Assembly (NCBI GenBank): GCA_033782935.1
Contig: JAWQEG010000508.1
Span: forward strand, 739,501 to 803,500
Reading direction: 5' to 3'
Length of the DNA stretch: 64,000 bases
DNA from: Petrolisthes cinctipes
Taxonomy: Eukaryota > Arthropoda > Malacostraca > Decapoda > Porcellanidae
Shown here: positions 13,052 through 25,709 of the stretch, piece after piece
Numbering within the stretch: the stretch's first letter is position 1
How the letters are laid out: every line of letters begins with the position of its first letter
The notes under the pieces: model-generated
What the model was told of the DNA's origin: nothing
Database searches by the model: none
The model's input: the letters and a program-made list of their open reading frames with translations, nothing else
Program-made: the position numbers and the translations under genes

Positions 13052-14044
13052 CTAGCACTGTGTAGGCATGTACAGATTGCTTCTGGGACCCCAAAATATT
13101 GAATTTTCGGGTGTTTTGAGCCTGAATTTGAGATATAAACGGGTACTGAAGATTCATGCACATATCGACTTTTGTGCACCTAAAAGATCGATTTTCAGTA
13201 TGTTTTGAGCATGTATTTTGAAAATACTCTAACACGGAGTAGGCATGTACAGATTGCTTCTGGGACCCCTAAATATCGAATTTTCGGGTGTTTTGGGACT
13301 GAATTTGAGATATCGACTTTTTGGCACCTAAAAGATCGATTTTTAGCATGTTTTTAGCCTATATTTTGAAAATATTCTAGCACTGTACAGATTGCTTCTG
13401 GGACCCCAAAATATTGAATTTTCGGGTGTTTTGAGCCTGAATTTGAGATATAAACGGGTACAGAAGATACATGCACATATTGACTTTGGGCACCAAAAAT
13501 ATCGATTTTCAGCATGTTTTGGGCCTGAATTTTGAAAATACTCTAACACGGAGTAGGCATGTACAGATCGCTTCTGGGACCCCAAAATATCGAATTTTCG
13601 GGTGTTTAGGGCCAGAATTTGAGATATAAACGGGTACAGAAGATGCATGCACTTATCGACTTTTGGGCACCTAAAAGATCGATTTTCAGTATGTTTTTGG
13701 CCTGTATTTTGAAAATACTCTAACACGGAGTAGGCATGTACAGATACCTTCTGGTACCTCTAAATATCGAATTTTCGGGTGTTTTGAGCCTGAATTTGAG
13801 ATATAAACGGGTACTGAAGATGCATGCACATATCGACTTTTGTGCACCTAAAAGATCGATTTTCAGTATGTTTTGAGCATGTATTTTAAAAATACTCTAA
13901 CACGGAGTAGGCATGTACAGATCGCTTCTGGGACCCCTAAATATCGAATTTTCGGGTGTTTTGGGACTGAATTTGAGATATCGACTTTTTGGTACATAAA
14001 AGATCGATTTTTAGCATGTTTTTAGCCTATATTTTGAAAATATT
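13052..14044 (+). repeat. 993-bp tandem unit (dimer + tetramer), copy 2
   Basis: Direct tandem partner of the preceding unit with identical anchor spacing (325 + 668 bp). It retains the GATTCATGCAC and GGTACCTC markers. Towards the end it has private changes TTTTAAAAATACTC (about 13886) and TTGGTACATAAAAG (about 13989). Confidence 0.87.
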
Positions 14045-15997
14045 CTAGCACTGAGTAGGCATGTACAGATTGCTTCTGGGACCCCAAAATATTGAATTTT
14101 CGGGTGTTTTGAGCCTGAATTTGAGATATAAACGGTTACAGAAGATACATGCACATATTGACTTTGGGCACCAAAAATATCGATTTTCAGCATGTTTTGG
14201 GCCTGAATTTTGAAAATACTCTAACACGGTGTAGGCATGTACAGATCGCTTCTGGGACCCCAAAATATCGAATTTTCGGGTGTTTTGAGCCTGAATTTGA
14301 GATATAAACGGGTACTGAAGATGCATGCACATATCGACTTTTGTGCACCTAAAAGATCGATTTTCTGTATGTTTTTGGCCTGTATTTTGAAAATACTCTA
14401 ACACGGAGTAGGCATGTACAGATACCTTCTGGGACCTCTAAATATCGAATTTTCGGGTGTTTTGGGACTGAATTTTAGATATCGACTTTTTGGCACCTAA
14501 AAGATCGATTTTTAGCATGTTTTTAGCCTATATTTTGAAAATATTCTAGCACTGTACAGATTGCTTCTGGGACCCCAAAATATTGAATTTTCGGGTGTTT
14601 TGAGCCTGAATTTCAGATATAAACGGGTACAGAAGATACATGCACATATTGACTTTGGGCACCAAAAATATCGATTTTCAGCATGTTTTGGGCCTGAATT
14701 TTGAAAATACTCTAACACGGAGTAGGCATGTACAGATACCTTCTGGGACCTCTAAATATCGAATTTTCGGGTGTTTTGGGACTGAATTTAAGATATCGAT
14801 TTTTGGCACCTAAAATGTCGATTTTTAGCATGTTTTTAGCTTATATTTTGAAAATATTCTAGCACTGTGTAGGCATGTACAGATTGCATCTGGGACCCCA
14901 AAATATTGAATTTTCGGGTGTTTTGAGCCTGAATTTGAGATATAAACGGGTACTGAAGATGCATGCACATATCGACTTTTGTGCACCTAAAAGATCGATT
15001 TTCAGTATGTTTTGAGCATGTATTTTGAAAATACTCTAACACGGAGTAGGCATGTACAGATCGCTTCTGGGACCCCTAAATATCGAATTTTCGGGTGTTT
15101 TGGGACTGAATTTGAGATATCGACTTTTTGGCACCTAAAAGATGGATTTTTAGCATGTTTTTAGCCTATATTTTGAAAATATTCTAGCACTGAGTAGGCA
15201 TGTACAGATTGCATCTGGGACCCCAAAATATTGAATTTTCGGGTGTTTTGAGCCTGAATTTGAGATATAAACGGGTACAGAAGATACATGCACATATTGA
15301 CTTTGGGCACCAAAAATATCGATTTTCAGCATGTTTTGGGCCTGAATTTTGAAAATACTCTAACACTGAGTAGGCATGTACAGATTGCTTCTGGGACCCC
15401 AAAATATCGAATTTTCGGGTGTTTTGAGCCTGAATTTGAGATATAAACGGGTACTGAAGATGCATGCACATATCGACTTTTGTGCACCTAAAAGATCGAT
15501 TTTCAGTATGTTTTGAGCATGTATTTTGAAAATACTCTAACACGGAGTAGGCATGTACAGATCGCTTCTGGGACCCCTAAATATCGAATTTTCGGGTGTT
15601 TTGGGACTGAATTTGAGATATCGACTTTTTGGCACCTAAAAGATCGATTTTTAGCATGTTTTTAGCCTATATTTTGAAAATATTCTAGCACTGTACAGAT
15701 TGCTTCTGGGACCCCAAAATATTGAATTTTCGGGTGTTTTGAGCCTGAATTTCAGATATAAACGGGTACAGAAGATACATGCACATATTGACTTTGGGCA
15801 CCAAAAATATCGATTTTCAGCATGTTTTGGGCCTGAATTTTGAAAATACTCTAACACGGAGTAGGCATGTACAGATACCTTCTGGGACCTCTAAATATCG
15901 AATTTTCGGGTGTTTTGGGACTGAATTTAAGATATCGATTTTTGGCACCTAAAATGTCGATTTTTAGCATGTTTTTAGCCTATATTTTGAAAATATT
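14045..15997 (+). repeat. Two 814-bp trimer+dimer units separated by a 325-bp dimer
   Basis: Anchors at 14045, 14546, 14859, 15184, 15685 and 15998 give spacings 501, 313, 325, 501, 313. The 313-bp dimers carry a one-T shortening (AGATATCGATTTTTGGCACC) and the rare change AATTTCAGATATAAACGG, shared at about 14612 and 15751 (offset 1,139 bp). The identical stretch is short, roughly 14,480-14,950 against 15,619-16,089. Confidence 0.78.
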
Positions 15998-16866
15998 CTA
16001 GCACTGTGTAGGCATGTACAGATTGCTTCTGGGACCCCAAAATATTGAATTTTCGGGTGTTTTGAGCCTGAATTTGAGATATAAACGGGTACAGAAAATA
16101 CAAGCACATATTGACTTTGGGCATCTAAAATATCGATTTTCAGCATGTTTTGGGCCTGTATTTTGAAAATACTCTAACACAGAGTAGGCATGTACAGATT
16201 GCTTCTGGGACCCCAAAATATTGAATTTTCGGGTGTTTTGAGCCTGAATTTGAGATATAAACGGGTACTGAAGATGCATGCACATATCGACTTTTGTGCA
16301 CCTAACGGATCGATTTTCAGTATGTTTTGAGCATGTATTTTGAAAATACTCTAACACGGAGTAGGCATGTACAGATCGCTTCTGGGACCCCTATATATCA
16401 AATTTTCGGGTGTTTTTGGACTGAATTTGAGATATCGACTTTTTGGCACCTAAAAGATCGATTTTTAGCATGTTTTTAGCCTATATTTTGAAAATATTCT
16501 AGCACTGAGTAGGCATGTACAGATTGCTTCTGGGACCCCAAAATATTGAATTTTCGGTTGTTTTGAGCCTGAATTTGAGATATAAACGGGCACAGAAGAT
16601 ACATGCACATATTGACTTTGGGCACCAAAAATATCGATTTTCAGCATGTTTTGGGCCTGAATTTTGAAAATACTCTAACACGGAGTAGGCATGTACAGAT
16701 ACCTTCTGGGACCCCAAAATATCGAATTTTCGGATGTTTTGAGCCTGAATTTGAGATTTAAACGGGTACTGAAGATGCATGCACATATCGACTTTTGTGC
16801 ACCTAAAAGATCGATTTTCAGTATGTTTTGAGCATGTATTTTGAAAATACTCTAACACGGAGTAGG

Positions 16867-17013
16867 CATGTACAGATCGCTTCTGGGACCCCTAAATATC
16901 GAATTTTCGGGTGTTTTGGGCCTTAATTTGAGATATCGCCTTTACGCACCTAAAATATCGATTTTCAGTATGATTTTGGCCTGTATTTTGAAAATACTCT
17001 AACACTGAGTAGG
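16867..17013 (+). repeat. Aberrant short monomer with an L-type tail
   Basis: This 147-bp monomer lacks the 29-bp block like S but carries an L-like 3' end: after GGGCCTTAATTTGAGATATC it reads GCCTTTACGCACC, then GATTTTCAGTATGATTTTGG and GTATTTTGAAAATACTC. The S anchor CTAGCACT is therefore absent, giving the 1,006-bp gap between anchors 16499 and 17505. It looks like a recombinant or independently deleted L monomer with further point changes. An identical duplicate lies at 20177-20323. Confidence 0.82.
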
Positions 17014-17154
17014 CATGTACAGTTAGCTTCTGGGACCCCAAAATATCGAACTTTCGGGTGCTTAGGGCCAGAATTTGAGATATAAACGGGTACAGAAGAT
17101 GCATGCACATATCGACTTTTGGGCACCTAAGAGATCGATTTTCAGTATGTTTTT

Positions 17155-17158
17155 AAAA
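17155..17158 (+). repeat. Four-A insertion in a long monomer
   Basis: The normal GTATGTTTTTGGCCTG reads GTATGTTTTTAAAAGGCCTG here, adding AAAA directly after the T run and lengthening the monomer to 181 bp. The duplicate copy has it at 20465-20468. A similar insertion at the homologous site in a short monomer occurs at 59098-59101. Confidence 0.88.
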
Positions 17159-20100
17159 GGCCTGTATTTTGAAAATACTCTAACAAGGAGTAAGCATGTA
17201 CAGATTGCTTCTGGGACCCCAAAATATTGAATTTTCGGGTGTTTTGAGCCTGAATTTGAGATATAAACGTGTACTGAAGATGCATGCACATATCGACTTT
17301 TGTGCACCTAAAAGATCGATTTTCAGTATGTTTTGAGCATGTATTTTGAAAATACTCTAACACGGAGTAGGCATGTACAGATCGCTTCTGGGACCCCTAA
17401 ATATCGAATTTTCGGGTGTTTTGGGACTGAATTTGAGATATCGACTTTTTGGCACCTAAAAGATCGATTTTTAGCATGTTTTTAGCCTATATTTTGAAAA
17501 TATTCTAGCACTGATTGTACAGATTGCTTCTGGGACCCCAAAATATTGAATTTTCGGGTGTTTTGAGCCTGAATTTGAGATATAAACGGGTACAGAAGAT
17601 ACATGCACATATTGACTTTGGGCACCAAAAATATCGATTTTCAGCATGTTTTGGGCCTGAATTTTGAAAATACTCTAACACGGAGTAGGCATGTACAGAT
17701 CGCTTCTGGGACCCCAAAATATCTAATTTTCGGGTGTTTAGGGCCAGAATTTGAGATATAAACGGGTACAGAAGATGCATGCACATATCGACTTTTGGGC
17801 ACCTAAAAGATCGATTTTCAGTATGTTTTTGGCCTGTATTTTGAAAATACTCTAACACTGAGTAGGCATGTACAGATCGCTTCTGGGACCCCTAAATATC
17901 GAATTTTCGGGTGTTTCGGGACTGAATTTGAGATATCGACTTTTTGGCACCTAAAAGATCGATTTTTAGCATGTTTTTAACCTATATTTTGAAAATATTC
18001 TAGCACTGAGTAGGCATGTACATATTGCTTCTGGAACCCCAAAATATTGAATTATCGGGTGTTTTGAGCCTGAATTTGAGATATAAACGGGTACAAAAGA
18101 TACATGCACATATTGACTTTGGGCACCAAAAATATCGATTTTCAGCATGTTTTTGGCCTGAATTTTAAAAATACTCTAACACGGAGTAGGCATGTACAGA
18201 TCGCTTCTAGGACCCCAAAATATCGAATTTTCGGGTGTTTAGGGCCAGAATTTGAGATATAAACGGGTACAGAAGACATATCGACTTTTGGGCACCTAAA
18301 AGATCGATTTTCAGTATGTTTTTGGCCTGTATTTTGAAAATACTCTAACACGGAGTAGGCATGTACAGATACCTTCTGGGACCTCTAAATATCGAATTTT
18401 CGGGTGTTTTGGGACTGAATTTGAGATATCGATTTTTTGGCACCTAAAATGTCGATTTTTAGCATGTTTTTAGCCTATATTTTGAAAATATTCTAGCACT
18501 GTGTAGGCATGTACAGATTGCTTCTGGGACCCCAAAATATTGAATTTTCGGGTGTTTTGAGCCTGAATTTGAGATATAAACGGGTACAGAAGATACATGC
18601 ACATATTGACTTAGGGCATCTAAAATATCGATTTTCAGCATGTTTTGGGCCTGTATTTTGAAAATACTCTAACACGGAGTAGGCATGTACAGATCGCTTC
18701 TGGGACCCCTAAATATCGAATTTTCGGGTGTTTTGGGACTGAATTTGAGATATCGACTTTTTGGCACCTAAAAGATCGATTTTTAGCATGTTTTTAGCCT
18801 ATATTTTGAAAATATTCTAGCACTGTACAGATTGCTTCTGGGACCCCAAAATATTGAATTTTCGGGTGTTTTGAGCCTGAATTTGAGATATAAACGGGTA
18901 CAGAAGATACATGCACATATTGACTTTGGGCACCAAAAATATCGATTTTCAGCATGTTTTGGGCCTGAATTTTGAAAATACTCTAACACGGAGTAGGCAT
19001 GTACAGATCGCTTCTGGGACCCCAAAATATCGAATTTTCGGGTGTTTAGGGCCAGAATTTGAGATATAAACGGGTACAGAAGATGCATGCACATATCGAC
19101 TTTTGTGCACCTAAAAGATCGATTTTCAGTATGTTTTTGGCCTGTATTTTAAAAATACTCTAACACGGAGTAGGCATGTACAGATACCTTCTGGGACCTC
19201 TAAATATCGAATTTTCGGGTGTTTTGGGACTGAATTTAAGATATCGATTTTTTGGCACCTAAAATGTCGATTTTTAGCATGTTTTTAGCCTATATTTTGA
19301 AAATATTCTAGCACTGTGTAGGCATGTACAGATTGCTTCTGGGACCCCAAAATATTGAATTTTCGGGTGTTTTGAGCCTGAATTTGAGATATAAACGGGT
19401 ACAAAAAATACAAGCACATATTGACTTTGGGCATCTAAAATATCGATTTTCAGCATGTTTTGGGCCTGTATTTTGAAAATACTCTAACAAAGAGTAGGCA
19501 TGTACAGATTACTTCTGGGACCCCAAAATATTGAATTTTCGGGTGTTTTGAGCCTGAATTTGAGATATAAACGGGTACTGAAGATGCATGCACATATCGA
19601 CTTTTGTGCACCTAAAAGATCGATTTTCAGTATGTTTTGAGCATGTATTTTGAAAATACTCTAACACGGAGTAGGCATGTACAGATCGCTTCTGGGACCC
19701 CTATATATCAAATTTTCGGGTGTTTTGGGACTGAATTTGAGATATCGACATTTTGGCACCTAAAAGATCGATTTTTAGCATGTTTTTAGCCTATATTTTG
19801 AAAATATTCTAGCACTGAGTAGGCATGTACAGATTGCTTCTGGGACCCCAAAATATTGAATTTTCGGTTGTTTTGAGCCTGAATTCGAGATATAAACGGG
19901 CACAGAAGATACATGCACATATTGACTTTGGGCACCAAAAATATCGATTTTCAGCATGTTTTGGGCCTGAATTTTGAAAATACTCTAACACGGAGTAGGC
20001 ATGTACAGATACCTTCTGGGACCCCAAAATATCGAATTTTCGGATGTTTTGAGCCTGAATTTGAGATTTAAACGGGTACTGAAGATGCATGCACATATCG

Positions 20101-20176
20101 ACTTTTGTGCACCTAAAAGATCGATTTTCAGTATGTTTTGAGCATGTATTTTGAAAATACTCTAACACGGAGTAGG

Positions 20177-20323
20177 CATGTACAGATCGCTTCTGGGACC
20201 CCTAAATATCGAATTTTCGGGTGTTTTGGGCCTTAATTTGAGATATCGCCTTTACGCACCTAAAATATCGATTTTCAGTATGATTTTGGCCTGTATTTTG
20301 AAAATACTCTAACACTGAGTAGG
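20177..20323 (+). repeat. Aberrant short monomer, duplicate copy
   Basis: Second copy of the 147-bp hybrid monomer described at 16867, carried by the 3,310-bp-offset duplication. It again produces a 1,006-bp spacing between anchors (19809 to 20815). Confidence 0.82.
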
Positions 20324-20464
20324 CATGTACAGTTAGCTTCTGGGACCCCAAAATATCGAACTTTCGGGTGCTTAGGGCCAGAATTTGAGATATAAACGGG
20401 TACAGAAGATGCATGCACATATCGACTTTTGGGCACCTAAGAGATCGATTTTCAGTATGTTTTT

Positions 20465-20468
20465 AAAA
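20465..20468 (+). repeat. Four-A insertion, duplicate copy
   Basis: Same change as at 17155, inherited with the 3,310-bp-offset duplication. Confidence 0.88.
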
Positions 20469-23400
20469 GGCCTGTATTTTGAAAATACTCTAACAAGGAG
20501 TAAGCATGTACAGATTGCTTCTGGGACCCCAAAATATTGAATTTTCGGGTGTTTTGAGCCTGAATTTGAGATATAAACGTGTACTGAAGATGCATGCACA
20601 TATCGACTTTTGTGCACCTAAAAGATCGATTTTCAGTATGTTTTGAGCATGTATTTTGAAAATACTCTAACACGGAGTAGGCATGTACAGATCGCTTCTG
20701 GGACCCCTAAATATCGAATTTTCGGGTGTTTTGGGACTGAATTTGAGATATCGAATTTTTGGCACCTAAAAGATCGATTTTTAGCATGTTTTTAGCCTAT
20801 ATTTTGAAAATATTCTAGCACTGTACAGATTGCTTCTGGGACCCCAAAATATTGAATTTTCGGGTGTTTTGAGCCTGAATTTGAGATATAAACGGGTACA
20901 GAAGATACATGCACATATTGACTTTGGGCACCAAAAATATCGATTTTCAGCATGTTTTGAGCCTGAATTTTGAAAATACTCTAACACTGAGTAGGCATGT
21001 ACAGATTGCTTCTGGGACCCCAAAATATTGAATTTTCGGGTGTTTTGAGCCTGAATTTGAGATATAAACGGGTACTGAAGATGCATGCACATATCGACTT
21101 TTGTGCACCTAAAAGATCGATTTTCAGTATGTTTTGAGCATGTATTTTGAAAATACTCTAACACGGAGTAGGCATGTACAGATCGCTTCTGGGACCCCTA
21201 AATATCGAATTTTCGGGTGTTTTGGGACTGAATTTGAGATATCGACTTTTTGGCACCTAAAAGATCGATTTTTAGCATGTTTTTAGCCTATATATTGAAA
21301 ATATTCTAGCACTGAGTAGGCATGTACAGATTGCTTATGGGACCCCAAAATATTGAATTTTCGGGTGTTTTGAGCCTGAATTTGAGATATAAACGGGTAC
21401 AGAAGATACATGCACATATTGACTTTGGGCACCAAAAATATCGATTTTCAGCATGTTTTGGGCCTGAATTTTGAAAATACTCTAACACGGAGTAGGCATG
21501 TACAGATCGCTTCTGGGACCTCTAAATATCGATTTTTCGGGTGTTTTGGGACTGAATTTGAGATATCGATTTTTTGGCACCTAAAATGTCGATTTTTAGC
21601 ATGTTTTTAGCCTATATTTTGAAAATATTCTAGCACTGTGTAGGCATGTACAGATTGCTTCTGGGACCCCAAAATATTGAATTTTCGGGTGTTTTGAGAC
21701 TGAATTTGAGATATAAACGGGTACAGAAGATACATGCACATATTGACTTTGGGCATCTAAAATATCGATTTTCAGCATGTTTTGGGCCTGTATTTTGAAA
21801 ATACTCTAACACTGAGTAGGCATGTACAGATTGCTTCTGGGACCCCAAAATATTGAATTTTCGGGTGTTTTGAGCCTGAATTTGAGATATAAACGGGTAC
21901 TGAAGATGCATGCACATATCGACTTTTGTGCACCTAAAAGATCGATTTTCAGTATGTTTTGAGCATTTTTTTTAAAATACTCTAACACGGAGTAGGCATG
22001 TACAGATCGCTTCTGGGACCCCTAAATATCGAATTTTCGGGTGTTTTGGGACTGAATTTGAGATATCGAATTTTTGGCACCTAAAAGATCGATTTTTAGC
22101 ATGTTTTTAGCCTATATTTTGAAAATATTCTAGCACTGTACAGATTGCTTCTGGGACCCCAAAATATTGAATTTTCGGGTGTTTTGAGCCTGAATTTGAG
22201 ATATAAACGGGTACAGAAGATACATGCACATATTGACTTTGGGCACCAAAAATATCGATTTTCAGCATGTTTTGGGCCTGAATTTTGAAAATACTCTAAC
22301 ACTGAGTAGGCATGTACAGATACCTTCTGGGACCTCTAAATATCGAATTTTCGGGTGTTTTAGGACTGAATTTGAGATATCGATTTTTTGGCACCTAAAA
22401 TGTCGATTTTTAGCATGTTTTTAGCCTATATTTTGAAAATATTCTAGCACTGTGTAGGCATGTATAGATTCCTTCTGGGACCCCAAATTATTGAATTTTC
22501 GTGTGTTTTGAGCCTGAATTTGAGATATAAACGGGTACAGAAGATACATGCACATATTGACTTTGGGCATCGAAAATATCGATTTTCAGCATGTTTTGGG
22601 CCTGTATTTTGAAAATACTCTAACACTGAGTAGGCATGTACAGATTGCTTCTGGGACCCCAAAATATTGAATTTTCGGGTGTTTAGAGCCTGAATTTGAG
22701 ATATAAACGGGTACTGAAGATGCATGCACATATCGACTTTTGTGCATCTAAAAGATCGATTTTCAGTATGTTTTGAGCATGTATTTTGAAAATACTCTAA
22801 CACGGAGTAGGCATGTACAGATCGCTTCTGGGACCCCTAAATATCGAATTTTCGGGTGTTTTGGGACTGAATTTAAGATATCGACTTTTTGGCACCTAAA
22901 AGATCGATTTTTAGCATGTTTTTAGCCTATATTTTGAAAATATTCTAGCACTGTACAGATTGCTTCTGGGACCCCAAAATATTGAATTTTCGTGTTTTTT
23001 GAGCCTGAATTTGAGATATAAACGGGTACAGAAGATACATGCACATATTGACTTTGGTCACCAAAAATATCGATTTTCAGCATGTTTTGGGCCTGAATTT
23101 TGAAAATACTCTAACACGGAGTAGGCATGTACAGATCGCTTCTGGGACCCCAAAATATCGATTTTTCGGGTGTTTTGAGCCTGAATTTGAGATATAAACG
23201 GGTACTGAAGATGCATGCACATATCGACTTTTGTGCACCTAAGAGATCGATTTTCAGTATGTTTTGAGCATGTATTTTGAAAATACTCTAACACGGAGTA
23301 GGCATGTACAGATCGCTTCTGGGACCCCTAAATATCGAATTTTCGGGTGTTTTGGGACTGAATTTGAGATATCAACTTTTTGGCACCTAAAAGATCGATT

Positions 23401-25709
23401 TTTAGCATGTTTTTAGCCTATATTTTGAAAATATTCTAGCACTGTACAGATTGCTTCTGGGACCCCAAAATATTGAATTTTCGGGTGTTTTGAGCCTGAA
23501 TTTGAGATATAAACGGGTACAGAAGATACATGCACATATTGACTTTGGGCACCAAAAATATCGATTTTCAGCATGTTTTGGGCCTGGATTTTGAAAATAC
23601 TCTAACACGGAGTAGGCATGTACAGATCGCTTCTGGGACCCCAAAATATCGAATTTTCGGGTGTTTAGGGCCAGAATTTGAGATATAAACGGGTACAGAA
23701 GATCCATGCACATATCGACTTTTGGGCACCTAAATGATCGATTTTCAGTATGTTTTTGGCCTGTATTTTGAAAATACTCTAACACGGAGTAGGCATGTAC
23801 AGATACCTTCTGGGACCTCTAAATATCGAATTTTCGGGTGTTTTGGGACTGAATTTGAGATATCGATTTTTTGGCACCTAAAATGTCGATTTTCATCATG
23901 TTTTTAGCCTATATTTTGAAAATATTCTAGCACTGTGTAGGCATATACAGATTGCTTCTGGGACCCCAAAATATTGAATTTTCGGGTGTTTTGAGCCTGA
24001 ATTTGAGATATAAACGGGTACAGAAGATACATGCACATATTGACTTTGGGCACCAAAAATATCGATTTTCAGCATGTTTTGGGCCTGATTTCTGAAAATA
24101 CTCTAACACGGAGTAGGCATGTACAGATCGCTTCTGGGACCCCAAAATATCGAATTTTCGGGTGTTTAGGGCCAGAATTTGAGATATAAACGGCTACAGA
24201 AGATGCATGCACTTATCGACTTTTGGGCACATAAAAGATCGATTTTCAGTATGTTTTTGGCCTGTATTTTGAAAATACTCTAACACGGAGTAGGCATGTA
24301 CAGATACCTTCTGGGACCTCTAAATATCGAATTTTCGGGTGTTTTGGGACTGAATTTGAGATATCGATTTTCTGGCACCTAAAATGTCGATTTTTAGCAT
24401 GTTTTTAGCCTATATTTTGAAAATATTCTAGCACTGTGTAGGCATGTACAGATTACTTTTGGGACCCCAAAAAATTGAATTTTCGGGTGTTTTGAGCCTG
24501 AATTTGAGATATAAACGGGTACAGAAGATACATGCACATATTGACTTTGGGCATCTAAAATATCGATTTTCAGCATGTTTTGGGCCTGTATTTTGAAAAT
24601 ACTCTAACACTGAGTAGGCATGTACAGATTGCTTCTGGGACCCCAAAATATTGAGTTTTCGGGTGTTTTGAGCCTGAATTTGAGATATAAACGGGTACTG
24701 AAGATGCATGCACATATCGACTTTTGTGCACCTAAAAGATCGATTTTCAGTATGTTTTGAGCATGTATTTTGAAAATACTCTAACACGGAGTAGGCGTGT
24801 ACAGATCGCTTCTGGGACCCCTAAATATCGAATTTTCGGGTGTTTTGGGACTGAATTTGAGATATCGACTTTTTGGCACCTAAAAGATCGATTTTTAGCA
24901 TGTTTTTAGCCTATATTTTGAAAATATTCTAGCACTGTACAGATTGCTTCTGGGACCCCAAAATATTGAATTTTCGGGTGTTTTGAGCCTGAATTTCAGA
25001 TATAAACGGGTACAGAAGATACATGCACATATTGACTTTGGGCACCAAAAATATCGATTTTCAGCATGTTTTGGGCCTGAATTTTGAAAATACTCTAACA
25101 CGGAGTAGGCATGTACAGATCGCTTCTGGGACCCCAAAATATCGAATTTTCGGGTGTTTTGAGCCTGAATTTGAGATATAAACGGGTACTGAAGATGCAT
25201 GCACATATCGACTTTTGTGCACCTAAAAGATCGATTTTCAGCATGTTTTGGGCCTGTATTTTGAAAATACTCTAACACTGAGTAGGCATGTACAGATTGC
25301 TTCTGGGACCCCAAAATATTAAATTTTCGGGTGTTTAGAGCCTGAATTTGAGATATAAACGGGTACTGAAGATGCATGCACATATCGACTTTTGTGCACC
25401 TAAAAGATCGATTTTCAGTATGTTTTGAGCATGTATTTTGAAAATACTCTAACACGGAGTAGGCATGTACAGATCGCTTCTGGGACCCCTAAATATCGAA
25501 TTTTCGGGTGTTTTGGGACTGAATTTGAGATATCGACTTTTTGGCACCTAAAAGATCGATTTTTAGCATGTTTTTAGCCTATATTTTGAAAATATTCTAG
25601 CACTGTACAGATTGCTTCTGGGACCCCAAAATATTGAATTTTCGTGTGTTTTGAGCCTGAATTTGAGATATAAACGGGTACAGAAGATACATGCACATAT
25701 TGACTTTGG

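Larger units (their letters stand above)
15850..17440 (+). repeat. 3.31-kb-offset duplication, left copy
   Basis: Matches about 19,160-20,750 at a constant 3,310-bp offset. Shared rare markers are AAAATACAAGCACATA (about 16094 and 19404), CGGGCACAGAAG (about 16587 and 19897), CGCCTTTACGCACC (about 16938 and 20248), TACAGTTAGCTTC (about 17019 and 20329), CGGGTGCTTAGGGCC and a four-A insertion. Differences are few, such as AATTTGAGATAT against AATTCGAGATAT and CACCTAACGG near 16304. The sequence between the two copies is ordinary satellite that does not match at this offset throughout. Confidence 0.87.
19160..20750 (+). repeat. 3.31-kb-offset duplication, right copy
   Basis: Right partner of the 15.85-17.44 kb block. 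It ends where the left copy has ATATCGACTTTTTGG and this copy has ATATCGAATTTTTGG, followed by different S/L junctions (CTGATTGTACAG near 17511 on the left, CTGTACAG here). Confidence 0.87.
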
